Both the position numbers and the translations under genes were made by a program. Shown piece by piece: positions 9,018 through 17,695 of a DNA stretch of 64,000 bases. Within the stretch, counting starts at the first letter, position 1. Each line of letters starts with the position of its first letter. Source of the DNA: Arthrobacter silvisoli (GTDB taxonomy: Bacteria; Actinomycetota; Actinomycetes; Actinomycetales; Micrococcaceae); assembly GCF_003369445.1 (NCBI RefSeq), contig NZ_QRCU01000031.1, positions 21,377 to 85,376 on the forward strand, given 5' to 3'. The notes beneath the pieces are model-generated. The model saw only the letters and a list, made by a program, of their open reading frames with translations, had not been told where the DNA came from and ran no database searches.

Positions 9018-9611
9018 CTAAGATGAGCGATAGCCCAGCGCGCCAAGGGCGCTGGCGACTGTATTCGAAATTATTCTTTCGTCCAATGGCAGCAGGCCGG
9101 GCAACAGGATACGCATTATGAGCGGGCCGGTGATCAGGTCGCAAATCCATTCAACATCGGGGCATTCCGGGATTTCTCCGCGGTTTTCCGCCCTACGGAT
9201 GATTGTAGCCACACCAGCCCGCCGTGGGGCAAAGAATTTTTCCAGGAACGCCCATCTCAATTGCTCGTTATCATGCAGGGAATTCAGGAATCCGGCGAAA
9301 CTGGATTTGACCAGGGGATCCTCGAAAAGGGCTACCTGGTCCCGCTGGATTGCTGTAAGGTCATCGGGCAGGTTTCCGGTATCGAATTCGACGTCCAGAT
9401 CGATGCGGAAACGCTCGAGCATCAGGGCGAGCACAAGATCGGGGATTCCGGCGAAGCGCCGATAGAAAGCCGGGCGGGTAGTTCCGGCCTTTGCCGTGAT
9501 GGCCTCGACGGACAAGGCGCCGAAACCTTTGTCGAGGATCAGTTCCTCCGTTGCCCGGATCAGGGCGACATCCAGGTCTGCGTTCCGTGGCCGTCCCGCT
9601 TTTTGCACCAT
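9018..9611 (-). CDS. TetR/AcrR-family regulator, first gene of the AfsA-like operon
   Basis: A 197-residue protein with an N-terminal TetR helix-turn-helix (LSVEAITAKAGTTRPAFYRRF, about residues 34-54) and an all-helical ligand domain. The start MVQKAGRPRN at 9611 was chosen over an upstream in-frame extension because GRPR tails directly precede the HTH in this family. Its N-terminus resembles general AcrR-type regulators more than the ScbR/ArpA receptors that classically partner AfsA. A TACACT -10 candidate lies at 9628-9623 on the minus strand, so the leader would be very short. It likely controls itself, the AfsA-like gene and the divergent reductase. Confidence 0.82.
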   Translation of the reverse strand: MVQKAGRPRNADLDVALIRATEELILDKGFGALSVEAITAKAGTTRPAFYRRFAGIPDLVLALMLERFRIDLDVEFDTGNLPDDLTAIQRDQVALFEDPLVKSSFAGFLNSLHDNEQLRWAFLEKFFAPRRAGVATIIRRAENRGEIPECPDVEWICDLITGPLIMRILLPGLLPLDERIISNTVASALGALGYRSS

Positions 9612-9691
9612 AATGAGGCACAAGTGTAGCCAATGGGGGTGAGGTAGCCGCGCATTGCGCTGCGGCGCCGACGCGTTACGGGGGTGGCTCG
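9612..9691. promoter_or_regulatory. 80-bp divergent promoter region, tetR-afsA-like / reductase
   Basis: Only 80 bp separate the two divergent starts, so both promoters and any TetR operator must lie here. I see a -10-like TACACT for the minus strand (rc of 9623-9628) and a weak dyad GGC(N9)GCC around 9617-9631. No strong palindrome is apparent. Confidence 0.45.
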
Positions 9692-10738
9692 ATGCTGATG
9701 GTGTATGGCTGCGGCTCTGCCGGCCTGCGGATTGCACGGGCTGCCAAGGGGGCTGGCGCTGAAACCCTCGTGGCTGGCCGTGACCCCGGAAGAACGGCCG
9801 CCGCTGCCGTAGCCCTGGACGTTCCGTGGCGGAGCTCCCCCGTTGACGACCCCGCCCGCCTCGCGCACCTCCTGCGGGGAGTCCGGGTGCTCGTCAACAC
9901 CGCCGGTCCGATGGCCCTGACGGCGCCTGCCCTGATGGCTGCGTGTCTTCGCAGCGGCTGCCATTACGTCGACGTGTCGAACGAACTCGCAGTGTTCCTC
10001 GAAGCATGGCCCCGGGACAGGGCCGCCCGGCACGCGGGAGTCGCCGTCGTTCCCGGTGCAGGTTTCGCCACTGCCGTCGTCGAGGCCCTCGCGCACCGGG
10101 TGCTCGGCAAGGTCCCCGACGCGGACACAGTGACAATAGTGAGGTCCGCGCCGGGCGGAACCCGCAGCGACGGCGTCCGCGGGACTTCATCCGCACTCCT
10201 GGCAGCCGGCGGCTGGAGCTACGAGGCGGGGCAACTGCTACGCGCACCGGACACGATCCTGAGCTTCGACCTGCCCGAGGGCAGCCGCGCGGCTGTCCCG
10301 ATCGGCAGCGGTGAGGTCTTCGCCGTGGCCCACTCGAGCGGCGTGCCGAATGTTTCCGCCTACTACACCAGCCGCCTGGGCCCCGTGCTTTCCCGGCTCG
10401 CCGTTCCGCTGGCGCGGCAGTGGGCGCGGGCGGGCCTCCGGCTTCCGTCCCGATCCCGCCAGGAACCCACGGCCGGATCGTCCGGGTCGCCGTCGCGGAT
10501 CTGGCTGCGCGCAAGCAATCGCGGCGGTGCCGCTGCCGTGGGGTGGGTGGAGGCTTCCGGGGCGGAGGCGACGGCGGCGATCGCCGCCGAAGCCGCGCGG
10601 CGGCTGGAATCGGGAGGCACGGTGGGGGTCCTGACCGCCGGCGAACTGCTCGGCCCCGGTTTCCCGTTGGGAATTCCGGGAACCCGGCTCGGCGGCGTGG
10701 CCGCAGTGCCCGGACGAGCCAACGAGCCGGACGCCTAG
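9692..10738 (+). CDS. Saccharopine-dehydrogenase-like NAD(P)-binding reductase
   Basis: A 348-residue protein whose N-terminus carries a Rossmann dinucleotide loop (VYGCGSAGLRIA, residues 4-15). VLVNTAGPM and CHYVDVSNE follow, typical of the saccharopine dehydrogenase / trans-acting enoyl reductase superfamily. No signal peptide is seen. It is divergent from the TetR/AfsA-like operon, so it may supply the reduction step of a lactone signal or be the regulated output; both are inferences. The C-terminal third is Ala/Gly/Arg-rich. Confidence 0.68.
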   Translation: MLMVYGCGSAGLRIARAAKGAGAETLVAGRDPGRTAAAAVALDVPWRSSPVDDPARLAHLLRGVRVLVNTAGPMALTAPALMAACLRSGCHYVDVSNELAVFLEAWPRDRAARHAGVAVVPGAGFATAVVEALAHRVLGKVPDADTVTIVRSAPGGTRSDGVRGTSSALLAAGGWSYEAGQLLRAPDTILSFDLPEGSRAAVPIGSGEVFAVAHSSGVPNVSAYYTSRLGPVLSRLAVPLARQWARAGLRLPSRSRQEPTAGSSGSPSRIWLRASNRGGAAAVGWVEASGAEATAAIAAEAARRLESGGTVGVLTAGELLGPGFPLGIPGTRLGGVAAVPGRANEPDA

Positions 10739-10766
10739 CACCCGGACGAGCTAGGTAGCCGGACTC

Positions 10767-11567
10767 CTAGTAGACGGAGCCTTCGAGCAGTTCCGATAGG
10801 CGTCCAGCGGCCCGACGGAGTTCCGGTATCCCCGCCTTCATGCCGGCTTCCGTGGCGGATTCCACGGGGCTCGTCAGCGAGATCGACTCGCTGGGACGGC
10901 CGCTCCTGTGCGGAACGGCGACGGCGACCGACAACACCCCCGTGGCCCGCTCGTCTTCCGAGTACGCATAGTCGGTTCCGGCCTCCGGGAGCCGTCCGCG
11001 GAGCTCGACGGCGGTGAGGCTGTCCTTTTCGTGGCCCGCCGCGATGGCTGCCGTCGCTACCTGGCCCAGTTCCTCGTCCGACGCCGAGGCCAGCAGGATC
11101 TTGCCGGCCGCGCCCACCGTGAGGGGGAGGCGCTTGCCGAGCGGCAGGTCGTAGCGGAGGGGCGATTCACCGTCGACGCGGGCGACGAGGATCCGTTCGA
11201 AGCCGAGGCGTGTGTACAGGGACGCCGTGAGGCCGGTCTGCGATGCCACCTGCTGGAGGACCGGGCGGGCGGCGACGACGAGCGGATCGTTTTCCAGATA
11301 GCTCCGGGCTGCAGGGAGGACGGCCGGGCCGATGCGGTAGGACTTGTCCGTTTGGCTCACCATGCCGAAATCCTGGAGGACCCGCAGGATCCGGAGCGTG
11401 GTGGGCAGGCTCATGCCGCAGGTCCTGGCGAGGTCGCTCAGCCGCTGCGGCCGCTCGGCGCGTTGGAGTTCGGCGAAGACTTCCAGCGCCCTGGACAGGG
11501 AGCGCATGTTGGCGGCCTTGGGGCCGTCTTCGGCGGAGCTGGCTGAGTGGGTGGAACTCACGGTCAT
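10767..11567 (-). CDS. IclR-family transcriptional regulator
   Basis: A 266-residue regulator with an N-terminal winged HTH (RLSDLARTCGMSLPTTLRILRVLQDFGMV) and a C-terminal effector domain (RPVLQQVASQTGLTASLYTRL, LPLTVGAAGKILLA). It is divergent from the tctBAC operon, with two copies of a 12-bp motif between them, so it most likely senses the carboxylate carried by that transporter or a breakdown product. Whether it represses or activates cannot be read from sequence. Confidence 0.88.
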   Translation of the reverse strand: MTVSSTHSASSAEDGPKAANMRSLSRALEVFAELQRAERPQRLSDLARTCGMSLPTTLRILRVLQDFGMVSQTDKSYRIGPAVLPAARSYLENDPLVVAARPVLQQVASQTGLTASLYTRLGFERILVARVDGESPLRYDLPLGKRLPLTVGAAGKILLASASDEELGQVATAAIAAGHEKDSLTAVELRGRLPEAGTDYAYSEDERATGVLSVAVAVPHRSGRPSESISLTSPVESATEAGMKAGIPELRRAAGRLSELLEGSVY

Positions 11568-11569
11568 CC

Positions 11570-11659
11570 TTTCATTCTATGTAAGTTCCTTGCGCTTGAC
11601 AGGGTGGTGTGGCTCCTGTCACTATTTCTCCATACGCAATGTTCTTTCATTCTATGAAA
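11570..11659. promoter_or_regulatory. tct promoter with repeated IclR operator motif
   Basis: TTTCATTCTATG occurs at 11570-11581 and again at 11645-11656. The second copy extends to a near-perfect dyad, TTTCAT-TCT-ATGAAA (11645-11659). Between them is a -35 TTGACA (11596-11601) and, 18 bp on, a -10 CACTAT (11620-11625) pointing toward tctB. The sites flank the promoter, with the first abutting the iclR start, which suits joint control of both directions. Confidence 0.7.
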
Positions 11660-11690
11660 TGAACTACCGCAGAACGTAAGTAAGGAAACC

Positions 11691-12194
11691 ATGACAACGG
11701 AGTCACTCACCACCGAGCCCGCGCTCAAAGGGCGGGTTGCCCGGTCCGTGCTGGCGGGGATCGGTGCTTTCGTCGCCGTCGGCGTCTACGTGCTGGTCAG
11801 CTCCATCGGGCTCGGCCTCTGGACGACCCTCGGACCCGGACCCGGGCTGTTCCCGTTCGCCATGGGTGTCCTGCTGGTCGCGATGTCGGCCGTGTGGCTC
11901 GTCCAAGAGCTGAGGAACCCGAGCGAAACGACGGAGGGCGTCGACCGCGGACTGGTGCTCGCCGTCGTCGTGAGCCTTGCGGTCCTGGCCGGGGTGCTGG
12001 ACCTGATCGGCTTCCAGCTGAGCATGTTCCTCTTCCTGATGTACCACCTGAAGGTGCGCGGACGCAGGGGCTGGCCCTCTTCGCTGATCATCGCGCTCGC
12101 CGGCAGCGTGGGGGCGTTCTACGCCTTCAACTACGGGCTCAACGTCACCCTGCCCACCGCGGGCATCCCCCTGCTGAACTCGATCGGACTCTAG
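11691..12194 (+). CDS. tctB: Tripartite tricarboxylate transporter, small membrane subunit
   Basis: A 167-residue protein with about four hydrophobic segments (residues 20-40, 50-70, 87-115, 125-145), as expected for TctB. It is the first gene of tctBAC and starts with ATG at 11691 after GTAAGGAAACC. With TctA it forms the membrane part of a secondary carboxylate importer fed by TctC. The substrate is not readable from sequence. Confidence 0.88.
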   Translation: MTTESLTTEPALKGRVARSVLAGIGAFVAVGVYVLVSSIGLGLWTTLGPGPGLFPFAMGVLLVAMSAVWLVQELRNPSETTEGVDRGLVLAVVVSLAVLAGVLDLIGFQLSMFLFLMYHLKVRGRRGWPSSLIIALAGSVGAFYAFNYGLNVTLPTAGIPLLNSIGL

Positions 12195-12196
12195 AA

Positions 12197-13699
12197 GTGG
12201 ACACCCTTAACGAACTGATCGGCGGCTTCGCCGCCGCCATGACGTGGCAGAACCTGGTCTTCGCCTTCCTTGGCTGCCTGCTGGGCACCATCATCGGCGT
12301 GCTGCCAGGCATCGGCCCCGTTGCCGGCGTCGCCCTGCTGATTCCGCTCACCATGAACCTGGACGCCACCGGCGCGATCATCATGCTCTGTGCCATCTTC
12401 TATGGCACGGCCTACGGCGGAACCATCACGAGCGTCCTGCTGAACACGCCGGGCGAGGCGGCCTCCGCGATCACCACGATCGACGGCTACGCCATGACCA
12501 AGATCGGCAAGGCCGGTGCCGCGCTGACGATTGCCGCCGTCGGATCCTTTGTGGGCGGAACCATCGCGACGTTGGGCCTGGTCGCGGCTGCCAAGCCCCT
12601 GGGCGAGATGGGCCTGATGGTCGGCCCGCCGGAGTTCTTCGCGCTGATGGTGGTGGGCATCTCCCTGCTCGTGGCCCTGGCCGGCAAGTCTATGGTCAAG
12701 GCACTCATCTCCGGCGCCCTGGGCCTGCTCATCTCCATGGTGGGCATCGATCCCGTGGCCGGCGCACCCCGCTTCACTTTCGGTTCGGACAACCTCCTGG
12801 ACGGCGTGAGCTTCGTGGCCGTGATCGTGGGCGTCTTCGGGCTCTCCGAAATCCTGTCCTACCGCAAGGACTCGGCTGCCTCGATCGTCCACGCCCCCGG
12901 CCTGCGGTCCCTGCTCCCGAACCGGACCGAATGGCGCCGCAGTGCGCCGTCGATGGCCCGCGGGACCGGCATCGGCTTCGGCCTTGGCCTGATCCCGGGA
13001 ATGACCGGCTCGGTGTCCTCACTCTTGGCCTACGTTGCCGAGAAGAAGTTCTCCAAGCACCGCAACGAGCTGGGCCACGGTGCCATCGAGGGCGTGGCAG
13101 GGCCGGAGACGGCCAACAATGCCCACGCCAACGCCGCCCTGATTCCGCTGTTCACTCTCGGCATCCCCGCCTCGCCCACCATCGCCGTGTTGATGGGCGC
13201 GTTCCTTCAGCAGGGCCTCACCCCGGGGCCCACGCTGTTCACCGAACACTCGGAAATGGCCTGGGCCATCATCGCGAGCCTCTTCATCGGCAACCTGCTG
13301 CTGCTCCTGCTCAACGTTCCGCTGGTAGGCCTGTGGACCTCGATCCTCCGGGTGCCGGCCTCCATCCTCACCGCCATGATCCTGCTCTTCATGGTGATCG
13401 GCGCCTACACCATCAACTTCAACGTCTTCGACGTATTCGTCATGATTGCCTTCGGCCTCCTGGGCCTGGCACTGAGGCACCTGGACATCCCGCTGGCACC
13501 GATGGTCCTGACCCTGGTGCTCGGACCCCTCATGGAACGCTCGCTGCGCGAGTCACTCGAGATTTCGCAGGGCGACTTCGGCATCTTCCTCAACCGCCCC
13601 ATCTCGATGGTGCTGATCGGCGTCGGCGTCCTGATCGTCCTCAGCCCGCTCCTGAAGCTGCGCAAACCCAAAGCCCTCAACGAAGACCCCGAAACCTGA
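12197..13699 (+). CDS. tctA: Tripartite tricarboxylate transporter, large membrane subunit
   Basis: A 500-residue polytopic protein with the TctA signatures LGTIIGVLPGIGPVAGVALL near the N-terminus and LGIPASPTIAVLMGAF in the second half. GTG at 12197 is the only sensible start, 2 nt after the tctB stop, so the two are translationally coupled. The first helix begins about residue 17. Length equals the family norm. Confidence 0.92.
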   Translation: MDTLNELIGGFAAAMTWQNLVFAFLGCLLGTIIGVLPGIGPVAGVALLIPLTMNLDATGAIIMLCAIFYGTAYGGTITSVLLNTPGEAASAITTIDGYAMTKIGKAGAALTIAAVGSFVGGTIATLGLVAAAKPLGEMGLMVGPPEFFALMVVGISLLVALAGKSMVKALISGALGLLISMVGIDPVAGAPRFTFGSDNLLDGVSFVAVIVGVFGLSEILSYRKDSAASIVHAPGLRSLLPNRTEWRRSAPSMARGTGIGFGLGLIPGMTGSVSSLLAYVAEKKFSKHRNELGHGAIEGVAGPETANNAHANAALIPLFTLGIPASPTIAVLMGAFLQQGLTPGPTLFTEHSEMAWAIIASLFIGNLLLLLLNVPLVGLWTSILRVPASILTAMILLFMVIGAYTINFNVFDVFVMIAFGLLGLALRHLDIPLAPMVLTLVLGPLMERSLRESLEISQGDFGIFLNRPISMVLIGVGVLIVLSPLLKLRKPKALNEDPET

Positions 13700-13754
13700 T
13701 CCGCCAAACCTCACCGCACAACCCCCAGCACCACCCCTTCAAAGGAGAAGAACC

Positions 13755-14759
13755 ATGCCCCGTATCCGCATCGCCGCGGCAGCCGTTGCCGCCGCAGCAC
13801 TCTTCGCACTCACCGCTTGCGGCAGCAATGCCGGTGCCGCCAACTCGGCGGGAGACGCCTTCCCGAAGAAGGGAAAGTCGATCGAACTGATCGTTTCCTT
13901 CTCCTCCGGCGGCGCCGTGGACACCGCAGCCCGGCTCGTCCAGCCGATCCTTGAAAAGGAACTCGGAACCAACGTCGAGGTGGTCAACAAGCCCGGGGCC
14001 GGCGGACAGATCGGCTACACCCAACTGACCAGCGCCAAGCCGGACGGCTACACCATCGGCGCCACCGGTTCCCCGTCCGTCGTCGTCTCGCCGTTGGACC
14101 CGGCCCGCGGTGCCAAGTACACCCGCACCAGCTTCCAGCCCCTCGGCCGCCAGGTCATCGACCCGGCGGTGATCGCCGTCCAGCCCGACAGCCCGTACAA
14201 GACGCTCAAGGAACTGCTTGACGCGGCCAAGGCCAAGCCGAAGTCGATGACGGCCAGCACCACGGGGCTGCAGACCGGGGAGCACTTCGCCCTGGCCCAG
14301 ATCCAGGAAAAGACCGGCGCCGAATTCGCGCCCGTGCACTTCTCCGAAGGCGCCTCCCAGGCCACTACCGCCTTCCTCGGCAAGCACGTGGACATCCTGG
14401 TGGCAAACGTCAGCGACGTGACCGAGCTGTCGAAGCAGGGCAAGGCCCGCGTGCTGGGTGTCATGACCACTGAGCGTGCCCCGTCGCTGCCGGACGTCCC
14501 GACGTTCAAGGAATCCGGCTACGACGTCGAAGCCGGCACCGTGCGCGGCTACTCCGCACCGGCGGGCCTGCCGGACGCCGTCGCCAAGAAGCTCGAAGCA
14601 GCCCTGAAGAAGGCCATTGAGGACCCCACCGTGGTCAAGAAGATGGAGGACCTCGGGCTCCAGACCAGCTACCTTTCCGGCGCGGATTACGCACAGTTCT
14701 GGGCAGGCCAGGAGGAGGACTTCAAGAAGGTGCTTCCGCTGGTCCAGAAGAAGGATTGA
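13755..14759 (+). CDS. tctC: TctC-type substrate-binding lipoprotein
   Basis: A 334-residue binding protein with a lipoprotein signal peptide (MPRIRIAAAAVAAAALFALTAC, lipobox LTAC, Cys22). It then shows the Bug/TctC pattern IELIVSFSSGGAVDTAARL and NKPGAGGQIGYTQL. It captures the carboxylate outside the membrane for TctAB. AAAGGAG lies just upstream of the ATG. Its last 18 nt are tandemly duplicated past the stop. Confidence 0.92.
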   Translation: MPRIRIAAAAVAAAALFALTACGSNAGAANSAGDAFPKKGKSIELIVSFSSGGAVDTAARLVQPILEKELGTNVEVVNKPGAGGQIGYTQLTSAKPDGYTIGATGSPSVVVSPLDPARGAKYTRTSFQPLGRQVIDPAVIAVQPDSPYKTLKELLDAAKAKPKSMTASTTGLQTGEHFALAQIQEKTGAEFAPVHFSEGASQATTAFLGKHVDILVANVSDVTELSKQGKARVLGVMTTERAPSLPDVPTFKESGYDVEAGTVRGYSAPAGLPDAVAKKLEAALKKAIEDPTVVKKMEDLGLQTSYLSGADYAQFWAGQEEDFKKVLPLVQKKD

Positions 14760-14777
14760 GTCCAGAAGAAGGATTGA
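14742..14777 (+). repeat. 18-bp exact tandem duplication across the tctC stop
   Basis: The last 18 nt of tctC, including TGA (14742-14759), are repeated immediately at 14760-14777. The second copy sits outside the reading frame in the tctC-rraA spacer and looks like a recent slippage duplication. Confidence 0.95.
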
Positions 14778-14814
14778 GTTTCCCACCCACCGCGCCACAC
14801 GGAAGGCAAACACC

Positions 14815-15447
14815 ATGACTACCCCTGTCCTTGAGGACCTCGACGCCGGCTTCACCCGTCCCGGCAAGGAGGTGATCGAGCGGCTCGCCAAGCTCCCGGC
14901 CGCCAACATCGGCGATGCCATGGACCGCCTCGGCATCGCGGACTCCGCGATCCAGGCCATCTGGCCCGGCGCCCGCCTCGCCGGCCCCGCCTTCACGGTG
15001 TGGACCCGTCCCGGCGACAACCAAGGAATCCACCGCGCATTGCAGGCGGCACAGCCCGGTGACGTGATCGTCGTCGCCGGCGGCGGGGACGAATCCCGCG
15101 CACTGCTCGGCGAACTGATCGGCGAACGCGCCATCAACCTCGGCCTGGCAGGCTTCGCCCTCGACGGCGCCGCCCGCGACGCCGAGGCCCTCCAGGGCAT
15201 CGGGATGCCGGTCTTCGCCCGCGCCACCACCCCGGCCGGGCCCTACAAGAACGGCCCGTCCCGGCTCGGCACCCCGGTTTCCTTCGGCGGCGTCCCCGTG
15301 ATGCCGGGCGACGTGATCATCGGCGACTCCGACGGCGTCGTGGTCATTCCGCGGGAACAGGCCGAAGCGGTCGCCGAGGCCGCCGAAGCCGTCTTTGCGG
15401 ACGAAACCAGCCGCCGGGCCGCGATCATCGCGGACCGCGCCAAGTAA
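14815..15447 (+). CDS. RraA-like protein (HMG/oxaloacetate aldolase family)
   Basis: A 210-residue RraA-fold protein. Family members cleave 4-hydroxy-4-methyl-2-oxoglutarate or decarboxylate oxaloacetate; others bind RNase E. The metal/substrate loop is FALDGAARDAEAL, with the Arg-Asp pair of the active enzymes, and DVIIGDSDGVVVIP is the C-terminal signature. Position among transport and dehydrogenase genes favours a metabolic role over RNase regulation. ATG at 14815 was chosen over an upstream open frame that runs through tctC. Confidence 0.8.
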   Translation: MTTPVLEDLDAGFTRPGKEVIERLAKLPAANIGDAMDRLGIADSAIQAIWPGARLAGPAFTVWTRPGDNQGIHRALQAAQPGDVIVVAGGGDESRALLGELIGERAINLGLAGFALDGAARDAEALQGIGMPVFARATTPAGPYKNGPSRLGTPVSFGGVPVMPGDVIIGDSDGVVVIPREQAEAVAEAAEAVFADETSRRAAIIADRAK

Positions 15448-15484
15448 GCGCCAAACAGCGCCTCAGCGCCACACAAGAAAGACA

Positions 15485-16267
15485 ATGAACATGACAGCGT
15501 GTACCGTCATCGGCCTCGGCGAAGCCGGCGCCACCTACGCGGCCGCCCTGGTCGCCGCAGGCCACCGGGTGACAGGGTTCGACCCCGTCGCTCCCACCAC
15601 CCCGGCGGGCGTGACCCGGGCCGCCACCGCGGCGGAGGCCTGCAAAGGCGCGGACATCGTCCTCGTCCTCACGGGCGCCGCCGCCGCCCGCAGCGTGGCC
15701 CGCGAATGCCTTCCGGTCCTCGCGGCCGGCAGCTGCTATGCGGACTTCACCTCCTCCTCGCCGCATGTCATGCAGGAACTCGGGCAACTGCCCGCGGAGG
15801 CGCTGTTTGCCGACGTCGCCATCCTCGGTCCTGTGCCCACCCAGGGCGCGAAGACCCCCCTGATGACGAGTGGTCCGGGGGCACAGGCGGTAGCCGAACT
15901 CCTCACGCCGCTGGGTGCCGCCGTCGAAATTGCCGACGGCGAACCCGGCGCCGCCATGGCCCACAAGCTGCTGCGCAGCGTCCTCATGAAGGGCCTGGCG
16001 TCGGTGGTGGTCGAAGCGGTCAACGCCGGCCGTGCGGCGGGCCTTGAGGAGTGGATCCGGGAACAGATCGCCCGGCAACTGGCCGGCGACGGGCAGGCCG
16101 TCATCGACAGGTTCCTCACCGGGACGGCGAAGCACGCGCATCGGCGCTCGAAGGAAATGCAGGACACCGCCGACTACCTCTCGGCCGATCTGCAGGTGCC
16201 CGCCGAAATGACGTTCGCCTCGGCAACGGCGCTTGCCCGCATGGCCGCCGAGCCCGCCTTGAGCTGA
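15485..16267 (+). CDS. NAD-binding dehydrogenase, DUF1932 type
   Basis: A 260-residue protein with an N-terminal Rossmann motif (VIGLGEAGATYAAAL) and a C-terminal helical half with HKLLRSVLMKGLASVVVEA, as in DUF1932/6-phosphogluconate-dehydrogenase-like enzymes. It is shorter than classical 3-hydroxyisobutyrate dehydrogenases. It probably oxidises a hydroxyacid made in the same pathway as the RraA-like protein. ATG codons lie at 15485 and 15491; the ribosome site is weak (AAGAAAG). It is the second gene after tctC. Confidence 0.75.
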   Translation: MNMTACTVIGLGEAGATYAAALVAAGHRVTGFDPVAPTTPAGVTRAATAAEACKGADIVLVLTGAAAARSVARECLPVLAAGSCYADFTSSSPHVMQELGQLPAEALFADVAILGPVPTQGAKTPLMTSGPGAQAVAELLTPLGAAVEIADGEPGAAMAHKLLRSVLMKGLASVVVEAVNAGRAAGLEEWIREQIARQLAGDGQAVIDRFLTGTAKHAHRRSKEMQDTADYLSADLQVPAEMTFASATALARMAAEPALS

Positions 16268-16357
16268 ACCGGCCTTGCGTTCAACCATGCATCCGGAAGA
16301 ATCAGAACCCAAGGTGAACCCAACACCACCCCTGCAATCCCCGTCAGGAGTCCCGAC

Positions 16358-17695
16358 ATGATCGGCATCTGGGCACTCGGAGCCTACCTGGCCGTCATCC
16401 TGCTCTGGACCACCCTTGCCAAACGGAGCGTCGGCGAGGCCATGATCATCGGCTTCCTCGTGGTGCTTCCCTTCACTGGTGCCGCCGCCGTGCAGGTCGG
16501 CTGGACGGCCCTTTACTCCGCGGCGACCGACGAGATCGTCTACGCCACCATGGCGTTCGTGTTCATGGGCTATCTCCTGGACAAGGCCGGCGTGCTGGAC
16601 AGGCTCATCGATCTGTTGAACTCGCTGATCGGTGGAGTGAAAGGCGGGCCGGCCTGGGTGTCGACCGTGGCCTCGGCGGGGCTGGGCGGCGTGGTCCACA
16701 ACCAGGCAGCCATTGCCGCGACGGTGGGCTCGGTGACCATCCCCTGGATGGAGAAGTCCAAGCTGGACAAGCCGTCGGCCGCCACCTTGGTGGCCGGAAA
16801 CGCGGGCATGGGCATCACGTTCCCGTTCAGCGCCTCGATGTTCGTCCTGGTCGGATCCGCGACTGTGGGACCGCTGCTCAACATCAACGAGCTCGTCCTG
16901 CCCCTGCTGATCGGTGGCCTGTGGTGCTTCCTGCACCGGCTGATCGTCACCTGGCTGCTGGTCCGCAGGAGCGGGATGGCGCCGCTGGACGCCGCGCACC
17001 GGCTCACCGTCCGCTCCGCGTTCGGCCGGGGCTGGGCAACGCTGCTCCTGTTCGTTGTGGTGGCCGTCCCCTTGGTCCTCACCTCGGGTGCCGTCGCCGC
17101 GGCCCTGTCCGACTGGGCGGGCGGGGACATCACCAAATCCGTCAGCGTCATTGTCTGGATCCCGGTGGTGCTCATCATCACCGGCGTCCTGCTCGGCCGG
17201 AAGCGCCTCCCGCGCGGAGGCCGGGCCTGGTGGACCATGTTGCGCGACTCCGCCCCGCGGTTCGGCGTGGTGGGCATCACCGTGGTGTTCGCCTTCGCCG
17301 GCGCCAACGCCCTTGCAGCGACCGGACTGCCGAAGCAGATGACCGCCTTGCTCAACCAGCTCAACCTGCCCCTCTGGCTGCTGGCCATCCTGATCGGCCT
17401 GATCGTCATCGCTGTGGCAGCTCCGCTGTCCGCGACGGCAACCATGGCCGCCGTCGGGACCGTCGGCGTCGCCACGCTCGTGGCGGCAGGAGTTCCGGCG
17501 ACGACGGCGGCCGTTGCGGTTTTGGTGTTTTCCTCCTGTGAGGCGGCGGTCCCGCCAGGGGGAGCCCCATTGTATGTCGCCTGCGGCATCGCCGACGTCA
17601 ACCCGATCAAGACCTTCGCCAGGCTGATCACGCACTATGCCCTGCCGCTTCTGGGCATCGGCGTGCTGGTCATCCTCGGCGCCCTTCCCGTATGA
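16358..17695 (+). CDS. TRAP-like (DctM-type, IT superfamily) carboxylate permease
   Basis: A 445-residue protein with about eleven to twelve hydrophobic helices. It has the paired re-entrant motifs of the IT superfamily: AGNAGMGITFPFSASMFV in the first half and SATATMAAVGTVGV plus CEAAVPPGGAPLYVACG in the second. It resembles the large subunit of TRAP transporters. No DctP-type binding protein is encoded nearby. Its stop overlaps the small membrane gene (ATGA), giving a two-subunit transporter beside the complete tctBAC. Confidence 0.75.
   Translation: MIGIWALGAYLAVILLWTTLAKRSVGEAMIIGFLVVLPFTGAAAVQVGWTALYSAATDEIVYATMAFVFMGYLLDKAGVLDRLIDLLNSLIGGVKGGPAWVSTVASAGLGGVVHNQAAIAATVGSVTIPWMEKSKLDKPSAATLVAGNAGMGITFPFSASMFVLVGSATVGPLLNINELVLPLLIGGLWCFLHRLIVTWLLVRRSGMAPLDAAHRLTVRSAFGRGWATLLLFVVVAVPLVLTSGAVAAALSDWAGGDITKSVSVIVWIPVVLIITGVLLGRKRLPRGGRAWWTMLRDSAPRFGVVGITVVFAFAGANALAATGLPKQMTALLNQLNLPLWLLAILIGLIVIAVAAPLSATATMAAVGTVGVATLVAAGVPATTAAVAVLVFSSCEAAVPPGGAPLYVACGIADVNPIKTFARLITHYALPLLGIGVLVILGALPV

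Noticed and set aside
9018..9737. Longer start for the TetR gene at 9737
   Set aside because: The extension overlaps the divergent reductase start at 9692, and the GRPR tail before the HTH fits a start at 9611.
15425..17635. A 736-aa open frame on the minus strand
   Set aside because: It lies opposite the DUF1932 dehydrogenase and TRAP-like permease, is rich in His, Gln, Gly and Arg, and has no recognisable domain. It is a GC-driven shadow.
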